NCBI RefSeq assembly: GCF_900155685.1
Contig: NZ_LT732548.1
Coordinates: 4,599,301 to 4,663,300 of the forward strand
Length of the DNA stretch: 64,000 nt
Direction: 5' to 3'
Source: Paenibacillus bouchesdurhonensis
GTDB taxonomy: Bacteria; Bacillota; Bacilli; Paenibacillales; Paenibacillaceae
Both the position numbers and the translations under genes were made by a program. The notes beneath the pieces were generated by a model. The model was not told the DNA's origin. It did not search any database and saw nothing but the letters and a program-made list of their open reading frames with translations. Position 1 is the stretch's first letter. Each line of letters starts with the position of its first letter. This document shows positions 62,754 through 64,000 of this stretch, piece by piece.

Positions 62754-63521
62754 TCATTTACTCTTTCGGGCGACCACTGCTAACCGGCCTTCTTCGGTAG
62801 AGTATTCACACGTAGACAGAACAATAAGCTTGTCGCCATACCGAGCTGTCACGCCCGTATCGTAAAGTGCGAGTTTCTTGATGTTCTGAATATACAAGTC
62901 AAACTCGGCGGATGTTCCTACATTCTCAATCTGGTAGTATTTAAAAACGTCATCCGTTTTAAGATAAACCTTTGAGAGAATAACGGCAACAATTTCATAT
63001 TCTTCCTTCTCATAAAGCGTACTGAACCGGATCGTAGCATGATCCTTATAGTAGCTTTCTTTCTTGTACTTCATCAGATCTGCAAACATCACGCCGTTTT
63101 TCATGTGATGTCCGTGAATCAGCAAAATGTCTGAATCGTCTATCCGACTGTGTTCATCCAAAAAAGGGAGTCCGTTTTTGTTTTTCTTTTTATCGAAATC
63201 ATGATTGAGATAGTATTGCGCATCCTGTTTGTTCTGCATAATCGGGTAATCAATTCGGGTGCCGTCAATTTCCAGCCAACCGACGATGTCCGGGTTTCTC
63301 CTGTAAAGCTCTTGAAATTCAGGGAGCATAACCGGCCCGTTCACCTTCATGATAAAAGGTGAGGGTGTTGCAGCACCCTCGCCTTGTTCCCAGATTTCTA
63401 TCAATTCTTTCATTTGCCGATGTTCTTCATAATCTCGAAGGAGAATTCTCGCAAGATTGACGAGAGAAAAAAACAACACAATAGTGAAAAAGGCGATAAG
63501 AATTTTTTTAATATTGCTCAT
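62754..63521 (-). CDS. Class B sortase
   Basis: The protein has 255 residues and one N-terminal membrane helix (5-28). The sortase domain has His138 in HGHHM, Cys238 in LSTCEYS and Arg246 in EGRLAVVARK, the catalytic triad of SrtB enzymes. Long helices before and inside the barrel and the NKQDAQYYLNHDF segment also fit class B. It cleaves a sorting motif and joins the protein to peptidoglycan. It lies 22 nt after a gene ending in a VPKTG sorting signal, its probable substrate. Confidence 0.93.
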   Translation of the reverse strand: MSNIKKILIAFFTIVLFFSLVNLARILLRDYEEHRQMKELIEIWEQGEGAATPSPFIMKVNGPVMLPEFQELYRRNPDIVGWLEIDGTRIDYPIMQNKQDAQYYLNHDFDKKKNKNGLPFLDEHSRIDDSDILLIHGHHMKNGVMFADLMKYKKESYYKDHATIRFSTLYEKEEYEIVAVILSKVYLKTDDVFKYYQIENVGTSAEFDLYIQNIKKLALYDTGVTARYGDKLIVLSTCEYSTEEGRLAVVARKSK

Positions 63522-63543
63522 TTTCTTACCGCCTTCCCTGTTA

Positions 63544-64000
63544 CTAAATGTGTTCTTTCTTCCTGCTGCTAAGCAGACAGAACCCTATTCCAATCAAGGA
63601 CATTAGAGCCAAAGCCATATAGAAGATTGGCGATATGCTATTATCTCCTGTTTTTGGAACATTATCCAGCTCGTTGTTACTGTGGCCGGCTCCGTTGTTA
63701 CCGTTGTCGGTTCCGCTATTGCCGTTATCGGCTCCGTTGTTACCGTTGTCGGTTCCGCTGTTACCGTTGTCGGTTCCGCTATTGCCGTTATCGGTTCCGC
63801 TGTTACCGTTGTTGGTTCCGCTGTTACCGTTGTCGGTTCCGCTGTTACCGTTGTCGGTTCCGCTGTTACCGTTGTCGGTTCCGCTGTTACCGTTGTCGGT
63901 TCCGCTGTTACCGTTGTCGGCTCCGTTGTTACCGTTGTCGGCTCCGCTGTTACCGTTATCGGTTCCGCGGTTACCGTTGTCGGTTCTGCTGTTATCGTAG
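63544..64000 (-). CDS. Wall-anchored repeat protein, C-terminal part (5' end outside window)
   Basis: The frame is open from the right window edge to TAG 63546-63544 (about 151 residues). Most of it is a seven-residue repeat of the form NGNSGTD, with variants carrying Ala, Asn or Arg. The end has a sorting signal NVPKTGD, a hydrophobic helix (PIFYMALALMSLIGIGFCLL) and a basic tail RKKEHI. This is the pattern of sortase substrates. The repeat would act as a flexible stalk. The functional N-terminal domain is not in the window. The sortase gene follows 22 nt downstream. Confidence 0.85.
   Translation of the reverse strand, partial: YDNSRTDNGNRGTDNGNSGADNGNNGADNGNSGTDNGNSGTDNGNSGTDNGNSGTDNGNSGTNNGNSGTDNGNSGTDNGNSGTDNGNNGADNGNSGTDNGNNGAGHSNNELDNVPKTGDNSISPIFYMALALMSLIGIGFCLLSSRKKEHI
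63688..64000 (-). repeat. 21-bp tandem repeat array encoding NGNSGTD heptads
   Basis: About fifteen 21-bp units with few substitutions run to the window edge. The same array read on the plus strand gives an open Leu/Pro/Ser repeat frame that is not a gene. Near-identity of the central units suggests recent copy-number change. Confidence 0.9.

Noticed and set aside
63635..64000. Plus-strand open frame of Leu-Pro-Ser repeats
   Set aside because: It is the antisense reading of the 21-bp heptad repeat array; the minus frame ends in a proper sorting signal, TM helix and basic tail.
63688..64000. CRISPR array
   Set aside because: The 21-bp units are directly adjacent with no unique spacers and encode a protein repeat.

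Overview
The window looks like chromosomal DNA of a spore-forming, carbohydrate-degrading Firmicute of the Paenibacillus type. Supporting signs are moderate GC, strong GGAGG ribosome binding sites, YesM/YesN two-component pairs, several MalF/MalG-type sugar ABC transporters, a secreted PL9 pectate lyase and GH11 xylanase, copper-amine-oxidase-N 'stalk' domains, a YheC/D spore-coat ATP-grasp protein and a Spo0E-like small protein. I saw no rRNA, tRNA, CRISPR array or complete insertion sequence.

Layout. 1-1455: 5' part of a secreted PL9 pectate lyase (minus), cut by the window edge at its expected catalytic lysine. 1.7-7 kb: an oxidoreductase and a PRD activator next to a fructose/mannose-type PTS EIIBCA. 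7-9.4 kb: two secreted stalk-domain proteins, one with six 16-residue repeats. 9.5-12.5 kb: two MATE exporters. 12.6-17.6 kb: a Tet(M)-like GTPase whose start overlaps the end of a LacI-type-sensor/PAS/GGDEF/EAL protein. 17.7-22.9 kb: an acetyltransferase, then RtcB RNA ligase with a COG3541-type nucleotidyltransferase, divergent from two overlapping WYL-domain genes. 23-32.2 kb (minus): AraC regulator, GH20 hexosaminidase, solute-binding protein, two permeases, Cys-type sulfatase and anaerobic sulfatase maturase, which reads as a locus for sulfated amino-sugar glycans. 32.3-35.7 kb: a hydrolase, a diguanylate cyclase and an aminotransferase. 35.8-36.4 kb: a guanine deaminase pseudogene. 36.4-40.3 kb: the Hen1/Pnkp RNA repair pair. 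40.5-44.7 kb: a YheC-like ATP-grasp gene divergent from a three-gene cluster (stand-alone adenylating enzyme, SbnA, SbnB) for 2,3-diaminopropionate. 44.8-47.4 kb: YitT, small genes and a lipoprotein. 47.5-51.6 kb: GH11 xylanase and an AraC/GH127 pair for plant hemicellulose. 51.7-60.2 kb: a second GH20 and ABC transporter operon that also carries a YesM/YesN pair. 60.5-64 kb: an AlkD-like protein, a DUF4317 protein, a class B sortase and the C-terminal part of its probable wall-anchored substrate.

How the genes fit together. There are two main themes. One is glycan use: pectin, xylan, arabinan, and two GH20/ABC loci for amino-sugar oligosaccharides, one with intracellular desulfation. The other is RNA repair: two mechanistically different RNA-end-sealing systems (RtcB and Pnkp/Hen1) lie about 18 kb apart, and the RtcB module has its own WYL regulators. 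The fused c-di-GMP protein and the small diaminopropionate cluster are the least conventional pieces. All functional calls come from reading motifs and gene order; no database search was run.
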